Translations under genes and position numbers: made by a program
Source: an uncultured Eubacterium sp.
Lineage (GTDB): Bacteria > Bacillota > Clostridia > Lachnospirales > Lachnospiraceae
Length of the DNA: 64,000 bases
NCBI GenBank assembly: GCA_910577225.1
Contig: CAJTMV010000004.1
Span: forward strand, 123,706-187,705
Reading direction: 5' to 3'
Notes under the pieces: model-generated
What the model was told of the DNA's origin: nothing
Database searches by the model: none
What the model saw: only the letters and a program-made list of their open reading frames with translations
Shown here: positions 9,369 through 17,604 of the stretch, in pieces
Layout: each line of letters starts with the position of its first letter
Position numbering within the stretch: position 1 is the first letter of the stretch

Positions 9369-10235
9369 CTACGGGGCAGACGTTATACCGGTCTTAACCA
9401 TGACGCCAAAGTGATCAGACACTTCCGGTTCGTTTTGCCCGTTAAATATCACCGTGGAACTTTGCACGGGTATGGAGCGGCTGCACCAGATATGATCCAT
9501 GCGCATTCCATCCGGCATCGTTTCACTTTCACAAAAAGAACGCCAGCCGTCGATACAGCCGCGGACAGTAATCCCGCCGTCCTTTTTTTGTGCCAGCTGG
9601 TACGTATCGTACCAGCCGCTTTTTTGGATACAGTCATATCCCTGTCCGCGAAACTGTGCAGGACTGTTAAAATCACCCATCAGCCAGAGATTGGAATGAT
9701 CGTTCTTTTTGTCCTGCAGATGAGCGGCAAGCCGTTCCCACTGCGCGGCGAACGGTTCTTCTTCATCCTGCCACCATCCCATATGGAGCGTATAAAACCA
9801 GTCTTTGCCGCCTTTAGGAAGAATACCGAGCGCCTTGCGCGTCTTCCAATTATTGTAATCCTGACAGCCGCTGATAAAGAACGACTCGGCCGCGGCGATG
9901 TTTTCTTTGCAAAACAGCGCCATTCCTTCGTCGTATTTTCCATATCCGATCTTGGCAGAGATCCAGGTCCAGGAGTAGTTAAGACCTCGTGCACGAAGCC
10001 GGCTGGCAGTCTGTGCCGCGTGGTTGTCTTCCCGGATCGTTACGGATTCGCCGTTACACGGATAATATCCTTCCAAAAGCTGCGCATCCGCACATGGAGC
10101 CGTCACGGACTGATTGACTTCCTGCAGGGCGAGAATATCCGGCTGCTTTTGCACCATTGCTTCGATAAACCGTTCCAGTTTTTCTTCATAATGCGCTTCC
10201 TGCAGGCTGTGTGTATTTAAAGTTAACAGTTTCAT
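9369..10235 (-). CDS. Endonuclease/exonuclease/phosphatase family protein
   Basis: Member of the EEP superfamily of metal-dependent phosphoesterases (the DNase I, exonuclease III and sphingomyelinase fold). 288 residues, no signal peptide. Visible family motifs: the N-terminal LLTLNTHSL, the metal-binding LALQEVNQ, the central GYGKYDEGMALF, LWLMGDFNSPAQ and the terminal SDHFGVMV with the catalytic Asp-His pair. It lies between the PTS gene and malQ, 17 bp from the latter, and is probably cotranscribed. The substrate cannot be told from sequence; a sugar-phosphate or phosphodiester role is more likely than DNA repair given the operon, but that is inference. Confidence 0.85.
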   Translation of the reverse strand: MKLLTLNTHSLQEAHYEEKLERFIEAMVQKQPDILALQEVNQSVTAPCADAQLLEGYYPCNGESVTIREDNHAAQTASRLRARGLNYSWTWISAKIGYGKYDEGMALFCKENIAAAESFFISGCQDYNNWKTRKALGILPKGGKDWFYTLHMGWWQDEEEPFAAQWERLAAHLQDKKNDHSNLWLMGDFNSPAQFRGQGYDCIQKSGWYDTYQLAQKKDGGITVRGCIDGWRSFCESETMPDGMRMDHIWCSRSIPVQSSTVIFNGQNEPEVSDHFGVMVKTGITSAP

Positions 10236-10290
10236 AAACGATCGTCTCCTGAATCATAATTACAGGATATGAGAATCCTGCGTTGAATCA

Positions 10291-12474
10291 TTATAAAATA
10301 TCGTTAATATCTGATTTGAGTACGTCTGCTTTCGGACCGTAGATGGCCTGAATGCCGTTATCTTTTTTCACCAGTCCGAGCGCGCCTTCTGCCTTCCATG
10401 CAGCGGTATCAGCTACCTTTTCCGGATCTTTGACCGTTACGCGAAGACGGGTCATGCAGGCGTCTACAAGCGTAATATTCTCACGTCCGCCCAAAAGTGC
10501 GATAATACGTTCCGGCTGGCTGTTTGCGCCGCTGCCGCCGCTGGATTTGGAAGAGGACGCGTTTTCATCTTCGTTATCATCCGTATAGTTGCCAAGACGG
10601 CCGGGAGTCGCGAAATTTAACTTTCCGATCATAAAATAAGCGACAACATAACCAATGACAAAAAAGGCCACGCAGCAGATAACAAAATGAATAATATCTC
10701 CGCCAAGACCGGCTTTTAACGACATTGGCACACGGGTTAAAAATTCCAGGTTTCCAAACGAGTGCAGTCTTAAGTCGATAACGCCTGCCATTGCAAACGC
10801 ACATCCCTGCAGCACCGCATATACGACATACAGCGGAAGTGCGCAGAACATAAACATAAATTCCAGAGGTTCCGTAACGCCTGTTAAAAATACAGCCAGT
10901 ACGGTAGAAAAGAACATGGATTTGTAATTCTTTTTCTTGTCTGGGTCTACGCGGCGGAACATCGCAAGCGCGATACCAAGCAGCAGACCGGTAGCGCCGA
11001 TCATCTGGCCGACTTTAAAACGAGCCGGTGTAACGGTAGCCATCAGATTTTCATAAGAAGCAAGATCTCCCGCGTCTTTAAAGTTAATCAGGTCTGTCAC
11101 CCATGCCAGCCAGAGCGGATCCTGTCCAAATACTTCAGAACCTGCGTTGATGCCTGTCTGAATCAGATAGGTTCCGCCAAAAGAAGTATAATTCATTGGA
11201 ATCGTAAGCATATGATGCAGTCCGAACGGAAGCAGCAGACGCTCCAGTGTTCCGTAAATAAATGGCGCAAATACCGGAGAAGAAGTAGAAGAATTTGCAA
11301 TCCATACGCCAAAGGAATTAATACCTGTTTGTACAACCGGCCAGAGCACTGCCATTACCAGGGAAATTACCGTAGAGTAGGCAATCACGGCAAGCGGAAC
11401 AAAACGTTTTCCGTTAAAGAACGATAAGGCATCCGGCAGCTTGCGGAAGTTGTAATATTTGTTGTAGACAACGCCGCCGACAAAGCCGGCAATAATACCG
11501 ACAAACACACCCATGTTCAGGGCAGGCGCGCCAAGTACGGACGTAAAATAATTTTCGACAAGCATTTCCTGTCCGAATAAAGAGGTTACGGTAGCGCCGG
11601 GTTCATTTAACATCGCGCTTGTAACGCCGAATGCGGCGCCAGTGATACAGTTAATTAAAATAAAAGAAATAATGGCTGCAAATGCGCCGCCGGCACGTTC
11701 CTTTGCCCAGGAGCCGCCGATCGCAGCCGCAAATAAAATATGCAGGTTGTTAATAATCGCCCAGCCGATATTTTCCATGGTACTGCCGACCAGCTGGATA
11801 GCCGATATGTCGCCTCCCGCCATCTGTACCAGTTTGCCGACGCTGAGCATCAGGCCGGCCGCCGGCATAACCGCGATAACGGTCATTAATACTTTGCCCA
11901 GTTTCTGAAGAAAATCAAAATTAATGCCCGCTTTTTTCTTTTCCGGCGCAGCGGTCTGCGTGTCGGCTGGTCTGGCTGCCGGCTGCGGCGCCGGCGCTTT
12001 TTGCGCTTCCGTTTCGTCTGCCGTTACGGTAATGACCGCATCCTGTCCGGCTTTTACCTTGCCGGAACAAGACTGCATCTTTTTGTCATCCATACCGTCG
12101 CAGATGAGCACAGGCGTAATCAGGTTCAGGTTTTTGCTCTTTAAAAAGGAAAGATCTGCTTCGGCGATCAGATCTCCGACCTTTACCTGATCTCCCTCAC
12201 TGATATGTACCGTAAATCCTTCGCCGTTTAAGCCGACGGTTTCCAGGCCGACATGTACAAGTACATCCAGGCCGTCCTCTGACTGAAAACCGTATGCATG
12301 TCTGGTTGCCGCTACAGTCGCAACCACGCCGTTGACCGGACTGTAGACTTTGCCGTCTTCTGGCAGAATGGCAATACCATCTCCCAGCGCTTTTTCTGAA
12401 AACACCGGATCCGGAACCTGTTCCAGTGCAACGATTTCTCCCGTCAGGGGAGCAATGATTGAAATACTGCCCAT
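10291..12474 (-). CDS. PTS permease, glucose/maltose family, domain order IIA-IIC-IIB
   Basis: Membrane transporter that imports and phosphorylates a hexose or maltose-type sugar using phosphoenolpyruvate through HPr. 727 residues. A IIA domain of the Crr type comes first (about 1-150; phospho-His at about 74 in LVHVGLETV). A Pro/Ala-rich linker follows, then a IIC domain with about ten membrane segments (about 185-620, with the family motif GVTEPLEFMFMF), and a IIB domain last (phospho-Cys at about 673 in LVDACMTRLRV). B. subtilis PtsG instead has C-B-A order. The site ACGGAGG precedes the ATG. malQ downstream makes maltose or glucose the likely substrate. Divergent from a LacI regulator, the probable controller. 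Confidence 0.92.
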   Translation of the reverse strand: MGSISIIAPLTGEIVALEQVPDPVFSEKALGDGIAILPEDGKVYSPVNGVVATVAATRHAYGFQSEDGLDVLVHVGLETVGLNGEGFTVHISEGDQVKVGDLIAEADLSFLKSKNLNLITPVLICDGMDDKKMQSCSGKVKAGQDAVITVTADETEAQKAPAPQPAARPADTQTAAPEKKKAGINFDFLQKLGKVLMTVIAVMPAAGLMLSVGKLVQMAGGDISAIQLVGSTMENIGWAIINNLHILFAAAIGGSWAKERAGGAFAAIISFILINCITGAAFGVTSAMLNEPGATVTSLFGQEMLVENYFTSVLGAPALNMGVFVGIIAGFVGGVVYNKYYNFRKLPDALSFFNGKRFVPLAVIAYSTVISLVMAVLWPVVQTGINSFGVWIANSSTSSPVFAPFIYGTLERLLLPFGLHHMLTIPMNYTSFGGTYLIQTGINAGSEVFGQDPLWLAWVTDLINFKDAGDLASYENLMATVTPARFKVGQMIGATGLLLGIALAMFRRVDPDKKKNYKSMFFSTVLAVFLTGVTEPLEFMFMFCALPLYVVYAVLQGCAFAMAGVIDLRLHSFGNLEFLTRVPMSLKAGLGGDIIHFVICCVAFFVIGYVVAYFMIGKLNFATPGRLGNYTDDNEDENASSSKSSGGSGANSQPERIIALLGGRENITLVDACMTRLRVTVKDPEKVADTAAWKAEGALGLVKKDNGIQAIYGPKADVLKSDINDIL

Positions 12475-12814
12475 TTTTAGAATCCTCCGTTTCTTTATCG
12501 TTTATTTAGGTAGTATTAGCTGCGTTTCGCACAAAATTGTGCAAAAATAACGAAATAATCACGTTATTTTTTGCGCTGTTTTTGCGCGTCTTTTACGCAA
12601 ACCGTTAAAATAACTGTACATCATTTATAACAAAAACGCAATGCAAAATCTGTAATTCACCTAATTTTTTACATTTTGCATACCAATGATACCATAATTT
12701 TATACAAAATGACTACTCGAAGATCGCCGAACGGTTGACTTTTTCTGAATTTTTATATAATATTCTATATATACGGTAGCGCGTTTATTTATGGAAGAAG
12801 AAGGAGTACAATTT
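12475..12814. promoter_or_regulatory. Divergent control region, PTS operon / LacI gene
   Basis: A 340-bp gap with several inverted repeats that could bind the LacI-family regulator: GCACAA-AA-TTGTGC at 12529-12542 and AAAATAACG (12544-12552) / CGTTATTTT (12562-12570). TTTGCGC repeats lie near 12570-12587. For the rightward regulator gene a possible promoter is TTGACT 12735-12740 and TATAAT 12756-12761, though its 15-bp spacer is short. No confident leftward promoter could be fixed. Confidence 0.5.
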
Positions 12815-13855
12815 ATGGCTGTTACGATCAAAGATGTTGCCGCACTGGCAGGCGTATCCCCGTCCACAGTATCCAGAACCTGTAAGGACCATCCGTCCAT
12901 TAGCAGGGAGACAAAAGAAAAAGTCCGGCGTGCCATGGCAGAGCTTGGCTATGAACCGAATATTCAGCCGGCTGGCGCCGGCCAGCCGCCGCAGTTAATC
13001 AGCGTAATTCTTCCGCCTTCTTCCAGAGATGTATACGAGAATGCATTTTATCTGGAAGCAGTCCGCGGAATCAGCCAGTTTTGCAACGGTCGTGAATATA
13101 TCAGCGCGGTAGTAACCGGAAAAGACGACGGAGAAATCCTGCAGGCTGTCCGTACGCTGGCAAAAGATGAACGTATGGGCGGCTTTATCGTGCTGTATTC
13201 CAAGCAGGACGACGCGATTGCAGAGTATTTGTATAACGAAGGCCTTCTCTATGTCCTGATCGGAAAAGCGAAGCAATATGCGAACCAGACCGTTTATATC
13301 GATAACGATAACGTATTAGCCGGACAGGAAGCTACAGAATATCTGTATCAGCTGGGACATCGAAGAATTGCTTATGTAGGCAGCGAGCATGTGATGTATT
13401 TTTCAGCCGAGCGAAGAGAAGGATATCAGCATGCGCTGCTAAAGCATGGTCTGACGTTCAATCCGGATTACTGTATCGAGGCGGATCGTCTGGCGTTTGA
13501 TGAAAACGGACTTTTTGAAAAGCTGCTGGAGCGGGAAGAACGGCCGACGGCTGTCGTTGCCAGCGACGATATTCTGGCAGTCGCGCTGGAGCGTACATGC
13601 ATCCGTATGGGACTTTCCATACCGGAAGATTTGTCTGTCGTATCGTTTAATAATTCCCTGCTGGCACGCATTACTTCTCCGCAGCTGACCTCTGTCGACG
13701 TAAACTCTTACCAGCTGGGGATGGAGGCGGCCTCTCAGCTGATTAATCATATCGAAAACCCAAATCTGCTGGCTACAAAGATTATTGTGCCTCATTTTAT
13801 GGTCGTACGAGGCAGCTGCCGGCAGATTTCGGATAATCATCACACGGAATCGTGA
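12815..13855 (+). CDS. LacI-family transcriptional regulator (probable maltose/PTS operon)
   Basis: DNA-binding sugar-responsive regulator of about 346 residues. The N-terminal helix-turn-helix reads TIKDVAALAGVSPSTVSR with the hinge helix region around 45-60. A periplasmic-binding-protein-like effector domain fills the rest (for example FIVLYSKQDDAIAEYL, HRRIAYVGSEH, PTAVVASDDILAVAL and LTSVDVNSYQLGMEAASQL). The ATG at 12815 is chosen because AAGGAG lies 8 bp upstream; the in-frame ATG at 12791 would place that site inside the gene. Divergently placed against the malQ-PTS operon, so it most likely represses it in the absence of inducer. Confidence 0.92.
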   Translation: MAVTIKDVAALAGVSPSTVSRTCKDHPSISRETKEKVRRAMAELGYEPNIQPAGAGQPPQLISVILPPSSRDVYENAFYLEAVRGISQFCNGREYISAVVTGKDDGEILQAVRTLAKDERMGGFIVLYSKQDDAIAEYLYNEGLLYVLIGKAKQYANQTVYIDNDNVLAGQEATEYLYQLGHRRIAYVGSEHVMYFSAERREGYQHALLKHGLTFNPDYCIEADRLAFDENGLFEKLLEREERPTAVVASDDILAVALERTCIRMGLSIPEDLSVVSFNNSLLARITSPQLTSVDVNSYQLGMEAASQLINHIENPNLLATKIIVPHFMVVRGSCRQISDNHHTES

Positions 13856-14055
13856 GCATGTTTTTGGGAAAGTAAAGTGCAGTGCTTTCAATCAGCGGCT
13901 TTTGAGATCGCGTCACAAACGGTTTCAAACGCCGCTTTTGATTTAAAATACGAATTGTACCAAAAAAACTGCGATTTATGCCGATCGAATAGAATTTGCC
14001 GGCTTCGTCGTGTTACTATATACGAAATCATGTCGAAATGAAGGAGGAATCAGGT

Positions 14056-15360
14056 ATGCTGGGAGGCTCATTTTGGATCGCGCTGTTACGCAATACGATC
14101 AGCACAGGTTTGATGCTCACGTTTTTTCTGATGCTGGACCGTCCCAAATTATCGATGAAAAAAACGATTGGCTGTTATCTGGCGTTTGGTCTGACGCTGA
14201 TTACAGGCTACAGTATCTGGTATGTATATGCGAATGACAGTTTTGTTCAGTATGCCGCGTTTTCAACGCTGTTTGTTATCGGAATCTTCTGTATGCTGAT
14301 GAGCGGAGAAGTTATTTATTTGTCGCTTTATAAAATGGCTCTGGCGTTTTATGTGTTTTCCCTTTGTACATTTTGTGGTGTAGATGTGGCGCGCTGGGGA
14401 TTTGGCGATAATATTTTCGTCGATATTTTGGTACGTCTGATCTGTATGGTCCTGATTCTTTGGTTTACCTGGAAGAAATTCCGTAAACAGTTTCTGGGAA
14501 GCGTGGATTTTTTAATTGAAGAAATGGATCTGTGCAGCTCTGTGACGCTCTTTGTATCCGTAATGCTCGGGGCGATTATGGCTTACTGGCCGAATCTGCA
14601 GGGATTTTCTGTCTTTAATATGGTGCGTGCATTTTTGATATTGTTTATGGCAGGCGTGCTGCAGTATACCATTTTGCATTTATATATTCATCTGGGGCAG
14701 GAACATCATTATCAGGAAGAAAAAGAACTGATGAAAATCAACGAACAGCTGCTGCGCCGGCAGATGGATCTGATGCGGGAGTCGCAGCAGGAGACGGCAA
14801 GACATCGCCATGATATGCGGCACCATATGCTGCTGATACGGGAATACGCGCAAAAAGAAAAGGCGGTCGGACTGCTTGGTTATCTCGATCAGTATGAGGA
14901 AGAAATTGAAAACGGCAGTCTGAAAGAAATCTGTGCGAATCAGGCCGTAAACAGTATTTTATCCGCTTATGCGTCCAAAGCAAAGCTAAAGGATATCCGT
15001 GTGGAAACAGAAGTCAGTCTGCCGTTTACACTGCCTGTGCGGGACATCGACTGGGTGGCGATCCTTGCGAATATATTTGAAAATGCGATTCATGGATGTC
15101 TTTCATCCGGAAGACCCGATCCGCTGATACAGATACAGATTCTAAAGAAAGGCCGTAAAATCAGTATTCAGTGCGTCAACACATGCAGCGAACAGATTAC
15201 TTTCCTAAAAGGAATCCCTCAGTCAGATACCGGCGGAGGCATTGGCGTATCGAGTATTTTAAAAACGGCGGCCCGTTATCGCGGCGAGACGGACTTTTCT
15301 GTCAGAGACGGAGCGTTTGTGACACGGGTGCTTTTGAATGTGCCGCCAGACAATGCATAG
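14056..15360 (+). CDS. Membrane sensor histidine kinase, GHKL (AgrC/ComD-like) type
   Basis: Predicted sensor kinase of about 434 residues. The N-terminal half (about 1-215) has six hydrophobic segments. A charged coiled coil follows (about 220-255), with the phosphoacceptor region ARHRHDMRHHMLLI. The C-terminal GHKL ATPase domain has an N box in LANIFENAIHGC and a glycine box in TGGGIGVSSI. The ATG at 14056 follows AAGGAGG at 14041-14047 and is preferred over the in-frame ATG at 13996. No response regulator lies beside it. Kinases of this layout often sense peptides or envelope signals; the ligand here is unknown. Confidence 0.85.
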   Translation: MLGGSFWIALLRNTISTGLMLTFFLMLDRPKLSMKKTIGCYLAFGLTLITGYSIWYVYANDSFVQYAAFSTLFVIGIFCMLMSGEVIYLSLYKMALAFYVFSLCTFCGVDVARWGFGDNIFVDILVRLICMVLILWFTWKKFRKQFLGSVDFLIEEMDLCSSVTLFVSVMLGAIMAYWPNLQGFSVFNMVRAFLILFMAGVLQYTILHLYIHLGQEHHYQEEKELMKINEQLLRRQMDLMRESQQETARHRHDMRHHMLLIREYAQKEKAVGLLGYLDQYEEEIENGSLKEICANQAVNSILSAYASKAKLKDIRVETEVSLPFTLPVRDIDWVAILANIFENAIHGCLSSGRPDPLIQIQILKKGRKISIQCVNTCSEQITFLKGIPQSDTGGGIGVSSILKTAARYRGETDFSVRDGAFVTRVLLNVPPDNA

Positions 15361-15389
15361 CGGCAGCCTCCGGCCGGAAAGGAAACGCT

Positions 15390-16418
15390 TTATTCATCTG
15401 TCGTTTCCCGTCGAATGAAAACCGGCGTGATATTTTTATGGATCAGCGTAGTCTGCGGTTTTGGTCTGCGTTTTTTTCGTTCTTCCATAAGCGTAACGAG
15501 TAACGACATTGCTTCATAGGCGATCCGGTCGATCTGCTGACCGATGGTGCTGATCGGCAGGATTGCCTGGCTGGAAGCAGGAGAATCATCAAATCCGATC
15601 AGGCGGTACGTATTCGGCAGCGTACCGTATTCCCGAAAGATAATATTTAACATACTGTTCGCATGCGTGTCGTTAGACAGAAACAGGCCTTTTTTCTGGC
15701 AGGGATACTTTTTTTTGACATATTCATAAATTTGCTGCATGCACTTATGAATTTCCTGATGCGAATGTCCCAAATCTCTTAAAATAATCTCATGCGGAAT
15801 CTGATGCTCCTGACAGGTATCCAAAAATCCCTGAATACGCCCATAGGAAGGAACATTTTTAGCCACTTCTGAGTTGATATGCACCAATACGTCGCAGTTA
15901 TTTTTGATTAAAAGGCTTGTTCCCTGTACGGCGCCCATATAGTTATCCGTGTTGATACTGTTGATATATTCGTCTTCCCGTTCGATGCCGACGACCGGAA
16001 TGCCAAGATCCGCCAGCTCTCTGGAGGGAATGGTGTGGCTTAGGATAATCATGCCTTCGATCCGATAGGCAAGCAGCTCGTTCAGATATTTCCGCTCGGC
16101 TTCTTCTCCGTTTTTGCTCGTAAAGATTAAAAATTTGTAGCCAAATTCCTCATATGTATTTAAAATCTGATTTAACATCTCCGCATAGTAATGCAGATAT
16201 AAATTCGGCACGATAATGCCGACAAATTCGCTCTTTCCGTTTGCAAATACTTTTGCGAGCTTATTCTCCTGATAGTTTAAATCGGCCAGCGCTCTGGCAA
16301 TAATTTCCTGATTCTCTACCGTAAGAGAGTCCGGCTGATTAAAGTATCGGGATATGGTAGTTTTCGAAAAATTGGTATATTTTGCAATGTCCGCAAACGT
16401 GATCTTTTTCTTATCCAT
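15390..16418 (-). CDS. LacI-family regulator of sucrose operon (ScrR-like)
   Basis: 342-residue LacI-family repressor. It has an N-terminal helix-turn-helix (ITFADIAKYTNFSKTTISRY), a hinge, and an effector-binding domain (for example EFVGIIVPNLYLHYYAEML, GIPVVGIERED, KGLFLSNDTHANSML and RLIGFDDSPASSQAILP). It is transcribed away from the MBL-PTS-GH32 operon and shares with it a control region that holds GTAACCGGTTAC-type palindromes, the usual form for this family. Control of sucrose or fructo-oligosaccharide uptake and of its own gene is the straightforward reading. Its 3' end converges on the GHKL kinase gene 30 bp away. Confidence 0.9.
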   Translation of the reverse strand: MDKKKITFADIAKYTNFSKTTISRYFNQPDSLTVENQEIIARALADLNYQENKLAKVFANGKSEFVGIIVPNLYLHYYAEMLNQILNTYEEFGYKFLIFTSKNGEEAERKYLNELLAYRIEGMIILSHTIPSRELADLGIPVVGIEREDEYINSINTDNYMGAVQGTSLLIKNNCDVLVHINSEVAKNVPSYGRIQGFLDTCQEHQIPHEIILRDLGHSHQEIHKCMQQIYEYVKKKYPCQKKGLFLSNDTHANSMLNIIFREYGTLPNTYRLIGFDDSPASSQAILPISTIGQQIDRIAYEAMSLLVTLMEERKKRRPKPQTTLIHKNITPVFIRRETTDE

Positions 16419-16459
16419 GCAAATACCTCCGGATCTGATAAAATGTTTTTCTGAACGGT

Positions 16460-16488
16460 ATTATAGCAAGGATAGAGAGAAAAAGCAA
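16460..16488 (-). promoter_or_regulatory. SigmaA promoter of the ScrR-like gene
   Basis: On the minus strand TTGCTT (16488-16483) and TATAAT (16465-16460) are separated by exactly 17 bp, 42 bp before the regulator start codon. An operator-like palindrome lies just upstream at 16508-16519. Confidence 0.75.
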
Positions 16489-16504
16489 CGATAAAATAAC
16501 CAGT

Positions 16505-16522
16505 AAAGTAACCGGTTATTTT
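16505..16522. promoter_or_regulatory. LacI-type operator 1
   Basis: GTAACCGGTTAT with its CCGG centre at 16512-16515, nearly identical to the perfect palindrome at 16587. It sits between the two divergent promoters, so one bound repressor could affect both. Confidence 0.7.
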
Positions 16523-16547
16523 TTTGAGTTTTTCATAGAGAAAACTA

Positions 16548-16576
16548 TTGACAATGCCATGGATCAATGATAAAAT
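16548..16576 (+). promoter_or_regulatory. SigmaA promoter of sucrose operon
   Basis: TTGACA at 16548-16553 and TAAAAT at 16571-16576, spacer 17 bp. Transcription would begin near 16583, directly in front of operator 2. Confidence 0.8.
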
Positions 16577-16586
16577 AAGCACTATA

Positions 16587-16627
16587 AAGTAACCGGTTAC
16601 TTAACTGGTAACTTAACTGGTTATTTT
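16587..16627. promoter_or_regulatory. LacI-type operator 2 and half-site cluster
   Basis: A perfect 16-bp palindrome AAGTAACCGGTTACTT at 16587-16602 is followed by two degenerate copies of the right half (AACTGGTAACTT at 16603-16614 and AACTGGTTATTT at 16615-16626), each in 12-bp phase. Position just after the promoter fits roadblock repression. Confidence 0.8.
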
Positions 16628-16747
16628 AAAGAATTTCCAGGTGTTGCGAAAATAAAAAACAGGCAACCCGACAGCGGCAGTCCGGGAATGAACCGCCCGG
16701 AATCAATGACTGCCTGCCGCAGGTATCCTGTGGGAAAGGAGGACGTT

Positions 16748-17602
16748 ATGAAAATACAATATTTAGGCACGGCAGCAGCGGAGGGCTGGCCGGCATTGTT
16801 CTGCAGCTGCGAGATCTGTAAGAGGGCGCGAAAGCTGGGAGGAAAAGAGCTTCGTACGAGAACGCAGGCGCTTTTGGATGAAACGATTCTGATCGATTTT
16901 CCTCCGGATACGTATACGCATGCGCTGCAGTATTCTCTGCAGCTTGGGCAGATACAGCATCTTCTCATTACCCATTCGCATATGGATCATTTTTTTCCGA
17001 CCGATCTGATTCACCGGCATGAACATTTCGGGCATGGCGCAAATGGAATACTGCATGTATACGGCAATGAAGCGGTGGAAAAAGCGTTTTACGATGCGGT
17101 GCTGATCGACCGGTTTTTGGCGCATCCGCTGGATGATGCGGTCCGTTTTGTAAAAGTGACGCCATTTTGTGATTTTATGGCGGGTGATTATCATATCATT
17201 CCGGTCGCGGCAGATCATGATCCAAGAGAAGCCTGTCTGATTTACATCATCGAAAAAGATGGAACGTGTATGCTGTATGGACATGATACAGGTATGAATC
17301 TTAGCGCGCAGGCGTGGGACTGCATTTGCAGCCGCAGGTACGATCTGATATCGCTGGACGCAACGATGGGGAAAAAGCAGATTCCGGGTTATCATATGGG
17401 ACTTGCGGACGATGTAGCGTTCGTCAGACGGCTAAGCGAGCATGGCTGTATCGATCAGAATACAGTCAGGGTTATCAGTCATTTTTCACATAACGGTGAA
17501 ATGACTCATGAGCAGCTGGAGACATTTGCAAAAGAACACGGGATGACAGCTGCATACGACGGAATGACAGTAACATTTAAAACAGCATGCAAAGGGAGGT
17601 AA
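16748..17602 (+). CDS. MBL-fold metal-dependent hydrolase (PhnP-like)
   Basis: Metallo-beta-lactamase-fold hydrolase of 284 residues, cytoplasmic. The metal site HSHMDH is at about residues 76-81. Further ligands are probably in VAADHD, the YGHDTGMN region and VISHFSH. An N-terminal cysteine cluster (CSCEICKRARK, about 19-30) resembles that of PhnP-type phosphodiesterases. The ATG at 16748 follows AAAGGAGG. First gene of the sucrose operon, 2 bp before the PTS gene. A sugar operon is an unexpected place; hydrolysis of a cyclic phosphate or sugar-phosphate ester is possible but not shown. Confidence 0.82.
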   Translation: MKIQYLGTAAAEGWPALFCSCEICKRARKLGGKELRTRTQALLDETILIDFPPDTYTHALQYSLQLGQIQHLLITHSHMDHFFPTDLIHRHEHFGHGANGILHVYGNEAVEKAFYDAVLIDRFLAHPLDDAVRFVKVTPFCDFMAGDYHIIPVAADHDPREACLIYIIEKDGTCMLYGHDTGMNLSAQAWDCICSRRYDLISLDATMGKKQIPGYHMGLADDVAFVRRLSEHGCIDQNTVRVISHFSHNGEMTHEQLETFAKEHGMTAAYDGMTVTFKTACKGR

Positions 17603-17604
17603 TT

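Noticed and set aside
9411..10220. Plus-strand frame of 269 codons opposite the EEP gene
   Set aside because: Same reason: antisense to a gene with clear EEP motifs, low-complexity residue use, no start signal.
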